A DNA stretch of 64,000 bases from Rheum nobile (Eukaryota; Streptophyta; Magnoliopsida; Caryophyllales; Polygonaceae). The translations under genes were made by a program, and so were the position numbers. Location of the stretch: NCBI GenBank assembly GCA_027886185.1, contig WOAB01000880.1:186001-250000 (forward strand), written 5' to 3'. The notes under the pieces were generated by a model. The model was not told where the DNA came from. It ran no database searches and worked only from the letters and a program-made list of their open reading frames with translations. Of this stretch, positions 36,170 to 48,900 are shown piece by piece (position 1 is the first letter of the stretch; every line of letters starts with the position of its first letter).

Positions 36170-38433
36170 CTAGTGTGTGCATATGACATACCTAGTGTGT
36201 TCATATAATATATCTAGTTTGTGCACATGAAACAGTGTATGATGATGCATCTCTGACAAAAGTTCGGTCACCAATTGATTCTTCTCATCAATCTGAACAC
36301 TACCATCGTCAACTGAACCATCCACTTCAAAAAGAGGCTGTAAAATTGCTTGCTTTGTCCAACGAGTATTAATGAACTTTATAGGTAATGACTTGATACC
36401 AAGATTTTTAAATATCATGAAGATGTGACAGCAAGGAATACCTACACTAAGGAACTGGTTGCAAGAACAGTGGTAGTCATCACTAGCAATCACATGTTGA
36501 ACTGTATGATTTTTCCCAACTGGGAAACTAACTTCATAGTGATGAATATCAGTTTCCTTCCTCAGATCAACAAGCGAACACTGGTAAGTAGCACCACAAA
36601 TCTCTTCTTGCACATCATATAACATGTTGATGGTGTAGATTAAAGCACAATGCCTTTCTATCTCCAAAGGCGTCTTCAGGAGTGGAGAGCAAGTGGAAGA
36701 ATCCAAATCCAACTTCTTCTGATTGTGCCTTTATGACTCAATTGCACTATTAAACTACATCATGAACACAACAAGAGTTGACTGTGACCCAATAAAATTA
36801 CCAAAGAAACTGTTATGGCTTTCAGACCGAGACGTTGTCCTCAACAAGCCATCCATCTTAACATCATGGAAGAATGAAGGTATCCAGTAACATCTTAGAT
36901 CAAACATAACTCCCAACCACTCATTCATCTCCAGACCGTATTCAGAAATAATAGTAGACCACTGCTCTTCAAATTGAATAGGCGTAAGTTCATTGCTCCA
37001 AACAATGCCATTAAACTTCTTATGGAATCCATCAATAGTAGTAGGACATGTCATATGAGGGAATCTCACTTTCAGATTGACCTTCTTCATGATATGCCAC
37101 ATACATAACCGATGAACATAACCACTAAAAACTTGCTCAACAACAGATTTAACAGCATCATCTTGGTCAGTTAGAATCACATACGAATCACGGCCCATTG
37201 CCTTTTTCAAATTATCAAATAACCACACATAAGAAGGTATATCTTCATTCAAGAGCAAACCAGCATCAAACGTAATAGACTTTTTATGATTATCAACACC
37301 AGTAAATGGAACAAAGACCATGTTATACCTACAACATCAATAAAAAGTAAACACATCAATACTGTGTGCATTTGTTATTGATAATTTGTTCATATGAAAT
37401 GCATTAATGTGTGTAGATGGTATACCAAATGTGTTCATGTGCAACAAAGAAATTTACAAGTCAGTGTGTTCATATCAAATACCTAGTATGCATATCCCAA
37501 GCCTCATGTGTGCATATGTTAAATCATGGATGTGCATATGTAATTGATTACTGTGTTCATATGTCTTCCTATTTCAGTGTGCATATGTAATTAATAGATT
37601 TTAAGGGTGATGGAAGAAAGTACATACGAATTCAGTTGGTAGGTAGCATCAGCTGAAACAACGTCACCAAAATAAGAGAAACTCTTCCTACTAATAGCAT
37701 CACACCAAAACAAGCGGCATAGTTGGTCCTCCTTGTTAACAAAATAGTCAAAGTAGAACGAATCAGATCGTTCCTTCCTCTTGTAGAAGTCATCAAGGAC
37801 CATTTGTGCATTAGAGCCTACCATATATGAATTGAGACCTCTCAAAAAATTCTTGAAATCAACAACAGTAGCACCTACATTAGCATATGAACTAACTAAA
37901 TTCTTGTAGACTTTGTAACTCTTGCTAACACCGACATTTGATTTAATGCAGTTCATGATGAAGTCTTGGTGAAATGGTGTGACTTTCCTGCTGCTTTTAG
38001 AAAACTGCATTTCAGACTTCCGTAGCATGGGATGTGTATGTTCACTAACAAAATGTGTCACTCGGTAGCCATCATTTCCTGCTCATCTGAACCACATTTT
38101 AGCATCACATCTGCACCTGTTGGACACCGTCCTTCTTTTAACAAGATCTCCTTCAACAGGATTGAACTCAGCATAAGGAGATACATGCTTGAACCCTTCT
38201 CTATTACAAACTAGATACTTCCATATGATAACATTTGATCCATCCTTTGCTTTCTTTGATGAATTCACACGTATAGAAAAATCACATGCTTCTGCATAGA
38301 TTCGATAAAACTGAATGGCATCTTCAACCGAAGGGAAAAGTTATCCAACATATGGCTTCAGTTCATCATCACACACAGGAGAATGATACTTAATAGTACT
38401 GCATGGAGAAACAATACCCTTCTTCTCCTCCAT
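36170..38433 (-). pseudogene. FAR1-type MULE transposase, broken by stops
   Basis: The minus-strand gene starts at the ATG at 38433-38431, and one intron separates about 37625 from 37324. In order it has a FAR1 DNA-binding domain (EDAIQFYRIYAEACDFSIR, then CRCDA and HTHP), the MULE catalytic core (VVSADATYQLNS, then ILTDQDDAVKS with CMWHIMKK), a conserved TTSRSESHNSFF block, and a SWIM zinc finger (CSCNQFLSVGIPCCH). FAR1/FHY3 host regulators descend from such transposases, but the position inside MULE-2 and the stops mark this as a transposon copy. Stops lie near 38342 (TAA), 38088 (TGA), 36755 (TAG) and 36735 (TAA); most fit C-to-T changes from CAA, CGA or CAG. The end of the frame runs into TGTGTGCATATG repeat near 36170, so the native C-terminus is uncertain. 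Confidence 0.78.
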
Positions 38434-39540
38434 TTCACCCTTTCCTGAAAAAAGTTGTCCAACATAATACAAAAATATAAGTTGCAGAATGTTGTGTGCA
38501 TATATTAAAACTCATGTGTGCATATGATTAACATTGTTGTGTGCATAACTTAACTTTCAGTGTGTGTAGAGATAATATATGAAAGACTAACTAAATGGAA
38601 AGATGAATTAATATTGTATTCATGCCAGGTAAACACATATGTACATATAAAAAGATGTGTTCATATGTGTGCATATAATTAACACTGTTGTGTGCATACC
38701 TCAACTTCCAGTGTGTGCATATATAATATATGAAACACTAAAACTACATGGAAAGATGAAATTAAGATGTGTTCATATGCTAACACAGATGTGTTCATAT
38801 GCTAAACACATTTGTGTGCATATGATTAACACTATTGTGTGCATACATCAACTTCCACTGTGTGCATATACAGTACATGAAACACTAAAACTTTATTGTG
38901 TGCATATGCAGAATGTAGAGATAATATATGAAAGACTAAATACATGGAAAGATGAATTAATAATGTATTAATGACAGGTAAACACATGTGTGCATACATA
39001 TAAAAAGATGTGTTCATATGCAAAAGCCAAGAGAATGTACGTAATCCTAAAGAACAAAGAGAATATGTTCATATGAACCAGAAAATGTGTTCATATGTGA
39101 AATACAAAGAGAATGTGTTCATATGTTAAAACAACAAGAAAAATAATAGAAACTATAGAGATTGAAAGCAATACGAAGCAAAATACGATATTATAAACAA
39201 AACAACAACAATAAAATTAAGAACTTACCTGAATCCATCGAAAACGATAAAGAAAAACCCCAATTTCAAGGGATCTGCATGGGAGACTAATTTAGCACGT
39301 CAAAATCAGTTGAAGCAGGTAATCAACAACAAATTTAGAGCGAATCAAAGGAATAAGATGAATGCGAGATCAAAGAGATGAATGCGAAATCAAACAGCAA
39401 ATGATTTCAGCAAATCGAGGGAGTGTAGAAGACGGCGGAAACGATTTCAGCAAATCGAAAAGAGCCGTACTGTTGGATTGGCGAACAAGAAAGAAGAAGA
39501 AATGAGCACGCGCCAAGGAACGCGCCTAAAATCTAACTTA
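38434..39540. other. MULE-2 right subterminal region
   Basis: No gene is visible. 38490-39120 is filled with TGTGTGCATATG and TGTGTTCATATG variants. 39230-39540 is probably the transposase promoter and 5' leader, because a plausible donor-like boundary (TTACCTG, minus-strand CAG|GTAA) lies near 39230. Confidence 0.4.
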
Positions 39541-39700
39541 ATGAAGGAGGGTGAAACGGAAAGCGCAGTTGAATCCTTATTCTTAACACCCTAACACGTC
39601 CTTACGGGATTCTTTTCCCAAATGAAGGAGGGTGAAACGGAAAGCGCAGTTGAATCCTTATTCTTAACACCCTAACACGTCCTTACGGGATTCTTTTCCC
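39541..39700. repeat. 79-bp exact tandem duplication of the MULE-2 right terminus
   Basis: Copies at 39541-39619 and 39622-39700 appear identical by eye and are separated by AA. Each ends GGGATTCTTTTCCC, the terminal-repeat sequence. The outer copy touches the target duplication, so the element now has two right ends in tandem. Confidence 0.85.
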
Positions 39701-39709
39701 ATTAAAACG

Positions 39710-39942
39710 TGGGTTGAAAAACAACTCAAAAATTTTGGGGATAAACATGCCCTTACTAAGCCCAAAACTGCCTTTTCCATCGGTCAGTTTATCAAACCGA
39801 AAATTAGAAAAAGAATTCGGTTCAGTTAAAAAAAAAAGTCGACTGTCCTATATCCAATCCAACCCGGCAAACAGCCATTCTTTTCGTCAGGCTTTTCCCG
39901 GTTTCCTCAAAATCCAAACACATTCGATATTTGCTTGGCAAG
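39710..39942 (+). promoter_or_regulatory. Remaining REV1 upstream region between MULE-2 and the start codon
   Basis: Only 233 bases separate the MULE-2 target duplication from the REV1 ATG. They must hold the 5' leader and any remaining native core promoter, or transcription must start within MULE-2. No clear TATA box is visible. Confidence 0.45.
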
Positions 39943-42900
39943 ATGAGTTTGAATTCTTCTCGTTCGGCGAATTCCAATTCCAAGCGAAGTCGCAATTCCA
40001 ATTCTTCGACTGTCAACAGCGATGGCAAGAGGAGAAAGAGCAACCAAAAAACCCTAGGGACCGCTTGGGGCGCTCAGTCTCACTCCTCATCACGGTCTTC
40101 TTTCCGCCAGGCCCCCTTCTCCGATTTTGGGAGGTCGGTTCTGTTGTTTTTGATTTCTCGGTGCAATTTTTATTGAAATTTTCGTGGAAGCTCGATCAGA
40201 TAGTGTAATTATTTGTCTGACGGTGGAATAGAATTATGTTGATTTTAAAATATGGTGACTTATAATCGGCTCTTTTTACTTCTGAAAATTTTAGGAGCTC
40301 TGTTTTATACGGACAAGCTTGGAATTGGTTTGTTGGAAAGAAAGTAACGGATTTAATTGGCGGGTTATTAAGGAAATTAGGAAGTAAGCCTATAACTCTA
40401 TAAGTAGAGGTTCTTTTCTGGCTCCAATTCGCTTCTCCATGCAAACAAGTACAGCATTACTATGTATAAATGGACTTGCCGCTGAGAAGAAGTTGGTTGC
40501 CTTTGCTGTCTCTTGTTGTTGTATACTTGTGCCATCTTTGGAGTTGATTCTTATTCTCTCTGTCATTGCATGGTCTTGTAGTTACATGGCAGTGAAGAAC
40601 CAGAAGCTTCATGAACAGTTTGATGCAGAGGCTTCGACTTCTTCCCAGAGCGGGTCTGATGCGGCAAGGCCTATTTTTCAAGGGGTGTCAATTTTTGTTG
40701 ATGGATTTACCATTCCTTCTAGCCAGGTGAATACTTTTTTTGGTCTTCCTTTCTGTGACTTTCATAACATTTCATGCTTTGAAGTTTGATGGAACTTCTT
40801 CTGCTGAGGATGTATCTACTGAGATTATGATTTAGTTTGAAAATCTTGAGCAATGCAGTTGGTGATTTGGTGCTTGTGCTGAATGAAATCCATTTCAGGA
40901 ATTGAGGGCCTACATGTTAAAGCATGGTGGCCACTTTGAGAACTATTTCTCGAGGCACCGTGTGACTCACATAATCTGCAGCAATCTTCCAAAAAGTAAA
41001 ATCAAGAATATAAGGTTATATTCTTTCCCTGTAATTTTGTTTGAAGCTGTAACTTATAACATGTAATGTAACTGATGAAATCATTGAAATGTCTTGCTGA
41101 TTTCATTTCTCTCTCTTTTTTCATGGGTAGATCTTTTAGTGGTGGCCTTCCTGTTGTAAAACCCACATGGCTGATGGATTCTGTTACAGCTAACAAATTG
41201 CTGAGCTGTAAGCTCTCTTCTTGTTACTTATAAGCCACATGCTATTAGTTTGCTACTATTTCCTATTAGTTAAATAGATACCTATAGTAAAATGAGTGCA
41301 GCGCTCATTTTTTGTGTAGAAGCACTGAAGTCAATGGGATCAACATACACATAGGATAAAGATCAATTTTGTAACATCGAGGTGATTGGGGCCTACGAAA
41401 AGCATGCCTTGCTTTGGTTTCATGTTGAGATACACATTTTTCCTGTAGTTGTTTAGAGAAATTTTGAGAACCTCTTTCTGCAAACATTAGTGGTGATTAT
41501 TTTGTTTGTATAGGGATTCCATACCAACTTGACCAGCTTGCTGAAATGCCTGACCAACCGAAGCTATCAGCTTTCTTCATGCTCCAAAACAACAGAGCAA
41601 TCAAAGATGCTGATGATTCTACAACTTATAGATCAAAAAATGAAGCTGAGTATTCGGGGTCAACAGGTGATAAGATGAATGAAGTAAATTCACAGGAAAC
41701 AGATGGACCTTCTGATGCCATGAAGTTTTCTCTTGGAAAGGTCAACGTCTCCCGGAATGGTAGCATGGATGCAACCAGTACAGATGGACCAATTAGCTGT
41801 AAAAGAGATATTTCACAACTACAAATTGGAAAATCATGTCCCAAAGATGCAGGATACAGCACTGTGAATGCTGAACTACAGTCTGCTACTCCCCAACCTT
41901 CAACATCAGCTAACAGTCACAACCTCAGCAATGATTCTGTAAAAAGTTCTTCTAGTTCATTAGTGGGTGGTCCTTATCATGGGCATTCCACTATTGGCGA
42001 TCCTTGTTTTGTTGAGAATTATTTTAAGGTGATTATTTATACAAGTTTCTTTTCTTTCGTGTGTGTTTATTCTCGTCTTTCTTTTGACTGTTCAAGATTC
42101 AAGAGTTCTTTGAGGTGAAATGGAACCGATGGTGTTGTCAACTGTTGTATTTTTCTTGATTAACTACAGCATAGTATATTATGGACTGGAGGTTAGTGGA
42201 AAATTTCTTGTTTCTTTTTACTCTGCTAGTAATTTTCTTGGTCCTTATTAGTTATTACCACCCAAACATTTTCACTTCTAAATTATGAGAAATATAGTCT
42301 GTATGAAACTTGTTTGAACAAGTGTCTTAAATGCTATTAACCTGTGTTGTTGAATTTCCGGAACCTTCAAGAGAACTCAAATTTTATGTTTTAAGTAATG
42401 AGTATATGACAATGACATGTGCTCTAATTTGTTTGTTTTTCTTTTTCATTAAGTAATGAGTATACAACATTGAAATGTTCCACTCATTTCAGAGCTCAAG
42501 GTTGCATTTCATAGGAACCTGGAGGAACCGGTACCGAAAGCGATATATCAGTCTCTCAAAGGGATCTAAGGATATTCCTAATGCTTCTGCTACTACTAGT
42601 AGTAGGAGAACCATTATTCATGTGGACATGGTAATTCTGCAGTTTGCACCTCTGCTAAGCTTACATATGCATGTTAACAGGGGAAATAACATTTTTTAAA
42701 CTGCATGCTTTTGTTATGTTGTCTAGGTTTTGTCATTTGGACTATATTTTCCAAAATTTATTTGGTTTCAAGCTTCTTTCATTTAATTTGACATCTACAT
42801 ATCCTATTCCAGGACTGCTTTTTTGTAGCAGTTGTTACCAGGAATCATGCTGATTTACAGGATAGGCCTGTTGCTGTATGCCACTCTGACAGTCCTAAAG

Positions 42901-45900
42901 GGACAGCCGAAATTTCTTCTGCAAACTACCCAGCACGTGATTATGGTTGGTGTACCACGTCATCTTTGTGCTGGTTAATATTATTTTCTCTTAGTAAATA
43001 GGGTGTCCTGATCGTTTTTTAGAAATACTAGACTGGTTCATAAACTTTTTTTTGTAGTTTGGTCCTAATCCTTTACGTGTGTTCTGATCTAGTCGGCTAG
43101 TCCTCTAGTGAACATGTGTTACATAGGAATTTGCTCATTTGAATGGACTTTGAAGGTTTCAAGTCCAAAGAAAAAACTAAAAGACTGAGGACCAGTCCAA
43201 GACTTCTAGAAAAGTTTAGGGAACCAAATATGCTATTTACTCTATTTTCTCTGTTTGTTATAGGTATTAGAGCTGGAATGTTTGTCAGAGATGCCAAGAC
43301 TCTTTGTCCTCACCTTGTCATTGTTCCTTACAATTTTGAGGCCTATGAAGAAGTAAGTTCCTCAAAACATGGTAGATATACCTTGATATCATGTACACTA
43401 TTTTAGAGCCATAAAATGTTTTTTTTAACAAAATATTATTTACAGGTAGCTGACAAGGTTTATGACATCTTGCATAAACACTGCACAAATGTGCAGGTAT
43501 GTTTCTGTTCCAAGCATTGTCAGCTAAACAATTTATTGCTGCGTAAGTCCTTATAATTGACATGTTTGTAAATAGGCAGTGAGTTGCGATGAAGCTTTTC
43601 TAGAAGTAACCAACTCCGAAGAGAATGATCCAGAACATTTAGCTTCAACTATAAGAAAGGAGATTTTTGAGGCCACAGGATGCACTGCTAGTGCAGGTAT
43701 ATCCGGAAATGTATTAATGGCCCGCCTAGCCACAAGATCTGCTAAACCAGATGGCCAGTGCTATATTCCTACTGAGAAGGTATGCCTAAGAATTGCACGA
43801 GTATTTCAGTAACACTGATCATGTAAATCTGGTATTTTCGATTTGAGATTCTCAATCATACTGCATTTTCTAAAATTTTCTTCGTCATTCGTGATTGACT
43901 TAGCCTCTGAAGTGAAAATTTTGGATGTTAAATGGGTGTTATGGCATTCCTTTACCTTCTAGCAATATGCTACATTGCTATTTCTTTTGCTAAATCCTGT
44001 AGTGTTGGAACCTTTTTTTTTTTTCTAGGTTACCTTTCCCCTTATATAGCGATATATCTATCTATCTATATAATCTAATAAATATAAATTATATATTATA
44101 TAAAGCATAATACACTTCTACCACGTGTCGGCTCCTATACAGCACACAGTTGTAAGCAATTTCTTAAAGCACACTGATTTAACCAATTATAATTTCCACA
44201 TAGATTATATTTTTGGAATTGTTTTATATCATATTTATATACGCTTTTTATTATTCCATTACAGAATTTATAATATTAATAAAATTTATTTCATATTTAT
44301 ATAGGCATGACTTGATATTTTGTAAATGTAAAAACATAATAGATTTTACTAATATGTACATGTATTATATTATCCAAGATCTGTTTCTACTGATTAATAA
44401 AGGGAAATAAAAATTATCTATCTACATAATTGTATCTTGAGAAATTTTCATAAAAAGTTACACAATCCAATCTATCTATTTATTTAAGAGTTTTATAAAA
44501 AAAGTGTGAAAACGAAAAAAAAATTGCTGCTTTATTCTTTCATATTATGGTATTGCTGCCACTCTACTAGCTGCCTGTATACTTTTTATTCTCCGTGATT
44601 CCAAATGTTGTTTCTATAGTGATGGTACACTTATCTTCCAAGGTTCACTTCCTACGGAAATTCTCTGCCTTTTCTTGTGGTGAGGGGTTGTTTGAGATAT
44701 GCATCACAACACCTTTGTACAAAAGGCATGTGCCATATGAGTCTTATAAGGAGTAATTTCTCGCATTTGAGCTATTATTTTCTTCATTACTATGTGTTGT
44801 GTGGATTTGAAGGTTTGACATTGGAGTGAAGGACAACAAAAACCTTTTCTATTTTTGTCTTTTAGCTTCTATGTGATGGATATCTTATTTATATGCCAAT
44901 CTTTCTTTTCATTGCTGACAGAGCTCCATGTTCAAAAGACCATAACTTGAATTCATATGGAAACATTTTGATGCTGATCCAGTAAGCTAATATTTCAGAT
45001 AGAGGAGCATTTACTACAACTCCCCATTAAGGCACTTCCGGGCATTGGGCATGTTTTGGGAGAGAAGCTGAAGAAGAGACAAGTTCAAACCTGTGGCCAG
45101 CTCCGCATGATTTCGAAGGTCCTTATTTTTCCATTATGTGTGTACTGTGCGTGGTCTTCAGTACACTAGTACTCAAAATATTTCAAATTATGAAGAGATA
45201 AATTAGTCTATAATAAAATAGAGTGCTCATTTGAACTTAAGTTTTTTATTGCAGTAAGATATCCACATATATTAGCTGGATAGGCAATTATTAGATTTCG
45301 CTTCTCTTATGGACCTATAAATATAACTTATGCAATGGATGGTTTTTCAAGCTGCTTGTGCTAGCTGTCCAGTATTGGTAGTGAAAATTAGTTAAAGCTC
45401 TTTCTTCTTATAAAGTTAGGTTTGTTTGGCTAACTGGCTCATATGTTGATGAAGATAACACTAATTTCTTGTTTGAACTTTTCAGGAAAGCTTGCAAAAG
45501 GATTTTGGACTAAAAACTGGTGAGATGCTGTGGAACTACAGTAGAGGCATTGATAATCGATTGGTTGGAGTCATACAGGTTGGCTCAAATTTTCTGGTCA
45601 ACTTCACTTTTTTGTTTGTTTTAGTATCTTTATGCATTGCTGGCGGTCATTTTTGTGATTCCGGTCAATAATTGATCCGTTAAATGAGCATCTCTTACTA
45701 TAAAGTCACTTGTGGTCCATGTCATGGCAATATACTGTGATTTTAATCTATATAGATGTTTGAATCCCCTGAGAGAAACAAATACCTGGTGAAAGTGTTG
45801 GACTTTTAGTCCTTTAGTGATGTTCATGTAATGCAAACATAGCGGAACTGCGGAAGCTTCCTTGGCTGAATCAGATAGCTTTGGTTAATACTGAAATTGC

Positions 45901-48900
45901 ACTGTTAATACATGTTTCTTAATTGCTTTATGCAAATCTGTACATATATATTTGTGTTACATTTCAGCAAATACTATCTAAATTAAAATATTATTCGATT
46001 CAGATAGGTGGTTTGATTTTGGAATAGTATAGTTCATATTGCTTCTTGATTGTAGAATGCTCAGCTGCGACATGCATCTTACTTCTAGGTTTCAGGTTCT
46101 TTTGTACAATTGTACTTCTAGCTAATCTTTCTATTTCTTTTCATTGATTTATAGGAAAACAAGTCTGTAGGTGCTGAAGTAAATTGGGGCGTTCGGTTCA
46201 GGGATGCTAAAGATGTTGGCATCTTATCTTTATAGAAAATGATTTTTCTCTCTCCCTCCTGTTCCTTCTTTTTGAATATTATTGAGCCTTAATGTTGGAT
46301 GTCTTTTCCAGTTTCATCACTTCATCTCGAATCTTTGCAAGGAGGTATCACTACGCTTGCAGGGATGCGGAGTACAAGGCCGCACTTTTACCTTGAAAGT
46401 AATCCTTCCTTTTTGTTTTTTCTGCTTTCAATGAATGTTTGTTGCCACATTGGTTTTTAAGCAATCCCTAATCTCTATATATTTTAAATTTTGCATGCTT
46501 TTGAAAACCTTTTTTACTACGAGATTATTTTCTCTGAGAAACAAATCGGAACTTCCCATGTTTTCAGATAAAGAAGAGAAGGAAAGACGCTGGGGAGCCA
46601 ACAAAGTATATGGGCTGTGGAGACTGTGAGAACCTGAGCCACTCCACAACGGTCTGTACAAATTGAGTATGTTTTGAAATTTGATCCGACTTCCTCCTTG
46701 GCTTTTATGTCCAGCTAAGTCTTTTGATTTGATTACAGGTGCCTGTTGCAATTGATGATGTGACAGTGCTGCAAAGGATAGCCTTGCAACTATTTGGACA
46801 TTTCCATATACGTATGTTCTTGTGTTATTTACTATTAAATCTGCTACTGTTGGTGTAAGTTTATGTTTTGGTTCAGCCATGCAAATGTAGGAGCTAAACC
46901 TGGGTGTAACTGGGTTTGGGCCTCACTCAGGCTGAACTTACTCAAATATTGTAAATTTCCATAATTTTCATGTCCATATTTGTTGGTGGACGGGATTGCA
47001 GGTTGGTCCTGGATAATATGTTATTGCATAATGTCCTTGTGTTTAGAATATACGAGTCCTGTTGTTCCAAAAGAAATACTTTGGTGGGGACTCCCTAATT
47101 TTTCTTTAGGTTTGTGGAATGTATCCTGAACTTCGGTTGGTTGTCCTCCTGAACTTTAGAAATTGCGCCAAAGATCATCAACTTCTGGGTGGTCGCTCTT
47201 GGTGACCGGGGAAATTTGTCAAGTGAGATCTGATGCTTGACCCATTGTTATCTGATGGAGGAGACTCATTACGTGACTAGTTGATAAGCCATGTGAGATC
47301 ACTTGACTATACAGTAGTCCCACCAGTAAGCACCGTCCCATTGGGATTAGCCAAAAAAGTTGGTTACTTTTTGTGTGATTTCTAATTTTTAGGCTACATA
47401 GAGTAACCAATGCCAACATCGGGATATATTCTGCAACTTCCCCATTTTTGTTTTACAGGATAATGTCCTAATCTTTGAAATATCCCAAGTCCATAATTGC
47501 AAAATACCAATGGCATATCATATATTTTTCCCAGTAAAAATCTGAACTACTTTATTTTGCTGCTTTAGATCTAAAAGACATTCGAGGGGTTGGACTGCAG
47601 GTGGGCAAGCTCAAGAGTGCTGATTACTCTGAGCAAGGTTTGTTCTAATTTACTCCGAATAACCTGGTTGCTTCTGAAGAAGTTGAGGACAAGAGTTCGG
47701 TTTGAATCTGTTCGAAGTTTCTGCTTTTAACTTGTTTTCATGGTTTCCACAAGTTGTGCTACCTTCACTTCAACTATTGAGATATTTAAATGTAAAGAAT
47801 AGCAAATATCCATGTTGCTTAATAATTTAATGCCTGAACTATTTATGTGATAAACATACATAAGTATTTGGAATGTTTAAATGTCCAAATATGTTGCTTC
47901 TTCATTTTTTACCTGAACAAGGTAACGATTTGATCCTTTTGAATCATCCTTCTCAAATCGTTCCATTTCAGCTATCCCAACAAATAGTGACATTCACTAA
48001 TTGATATTGTTCGCCCATATTATTGTTTTGATTTGAAGGGCATGACAAAAGGTCTCTTAGGTCGTGGCTTGCATCTGCTGCAAAACATACCAATGATCAA
48101 AATGAATTTCAGAGTCCAGCAGATGGAAGAGATTTGGAGGGAAAAGGTATTTTGCACGTCAGTGTCTAGTGTCTACATTTTGAAACTCTTTTCTCTGTAA
48201 CTAAATGGCATTACCACTTACAAGTGGCTTCAATATGAATCTGAAAGTGGAGTTACGACTTTAGTTTCTGAACTTGGCTTCTTTGAATTGTAGGTCTTGC
48301 AGCCTGTGAACTTCCACAACAGACAACGTCAGATTCATTCAATCTTGAAGCTAGCAACCAGGTTGCAGCATTACCATCAATGCATGATTTGGATCTTAGT
48401 GTTATACAGAGCCTACCTCCAGACTTAATTTCTGAGATCAATGATATGTATGGAGGGAAATTGATCAATTTGATTAACAATAAGAAGACGGAAACTGAAG
48501 ATTGCAGCAGTTCTTTACACTCCAATACAATGGAGGCAGCTAAAGGTAATGTTTTGTTTGTGGCATGAGCAGAATTAAATTATAACTCTTTTCTTCATTA
48601 TATTAATGAAGCATTCCTTCAGGTGTAATATTCAAGAAAGAAGAAGCTAGTGTATCTTGTGGGGATCAGATCAACATTTTGCCAGAAAAAGATCTAGTAA
48701 CATTTCTCCTCTTTTCTTTCCATGCTCACTTTTACTTAAATGGGATATTAAAATCCTACGGAATTTTAGGGAAGATATTGTATGGCTGTTATGTCTAATG
48801 GTTTAAAAAAAATATGAGTGACATTAAGCTCTCCATTGAACGAGATCTATCTTCTGATATGCCCTTGTAAAACGGCTATATTAATGAGAGATCTGATGTA

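Larger units (their letters stand above)
25330..39130 (+). repeat. Dispersed arrays of TGTGTGCATATG in introns and spacers
   Basis: The dodecamer TGTGTGCATATG and close variants (TGTGTTCATATG, TGTGTGCATATC, TGCACACACA) recur very many times. They fill the introns of the Ulp1-type gene, the spacer at 35830-36240, the transposase intron near 37340-37590, and its 5' flank at 38490-39120. Exons are almost free of it. It has the same plus-strand orientation over both genes although they are convergent. It is a perfect pyrimidine-purine alternation, the sequence class that forms Z-DNA. The open frames it creates (Cys/His/Met/Tyr-rich) are artefacts. Confidence 0.85.
24707..39700. mobile_element. 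MULE-2: 15-kb Mutator-like transposon with a perfect 9-bp target duplication
   Basis: The element lies between two exact copies of ATTAAAACG (24698-24706 and 39701-39709), the 9-bp target duplication typical of MULEs. Its ends are imperfect inverted repeats: GGGTGCAAATTTGGTGAGGAC on the left (first 20 bases shown in part by this alignment) and GGGAAAAGAATCCCG then AAGGAC read inward from the right. Similarity continues through TGTTA and AAGGAT. It holds a plus-strand gene with a Ulp1-type protease domain (25902-35699) and a convergent minus-strand FAR1-type transposase (36170-38433). Both genes are broken. The length is unusual, mainly because of a 3.1-kb internal tandem duplication and large amounts of TGTGTGCATATG repeat. 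Confidence 0.88.
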
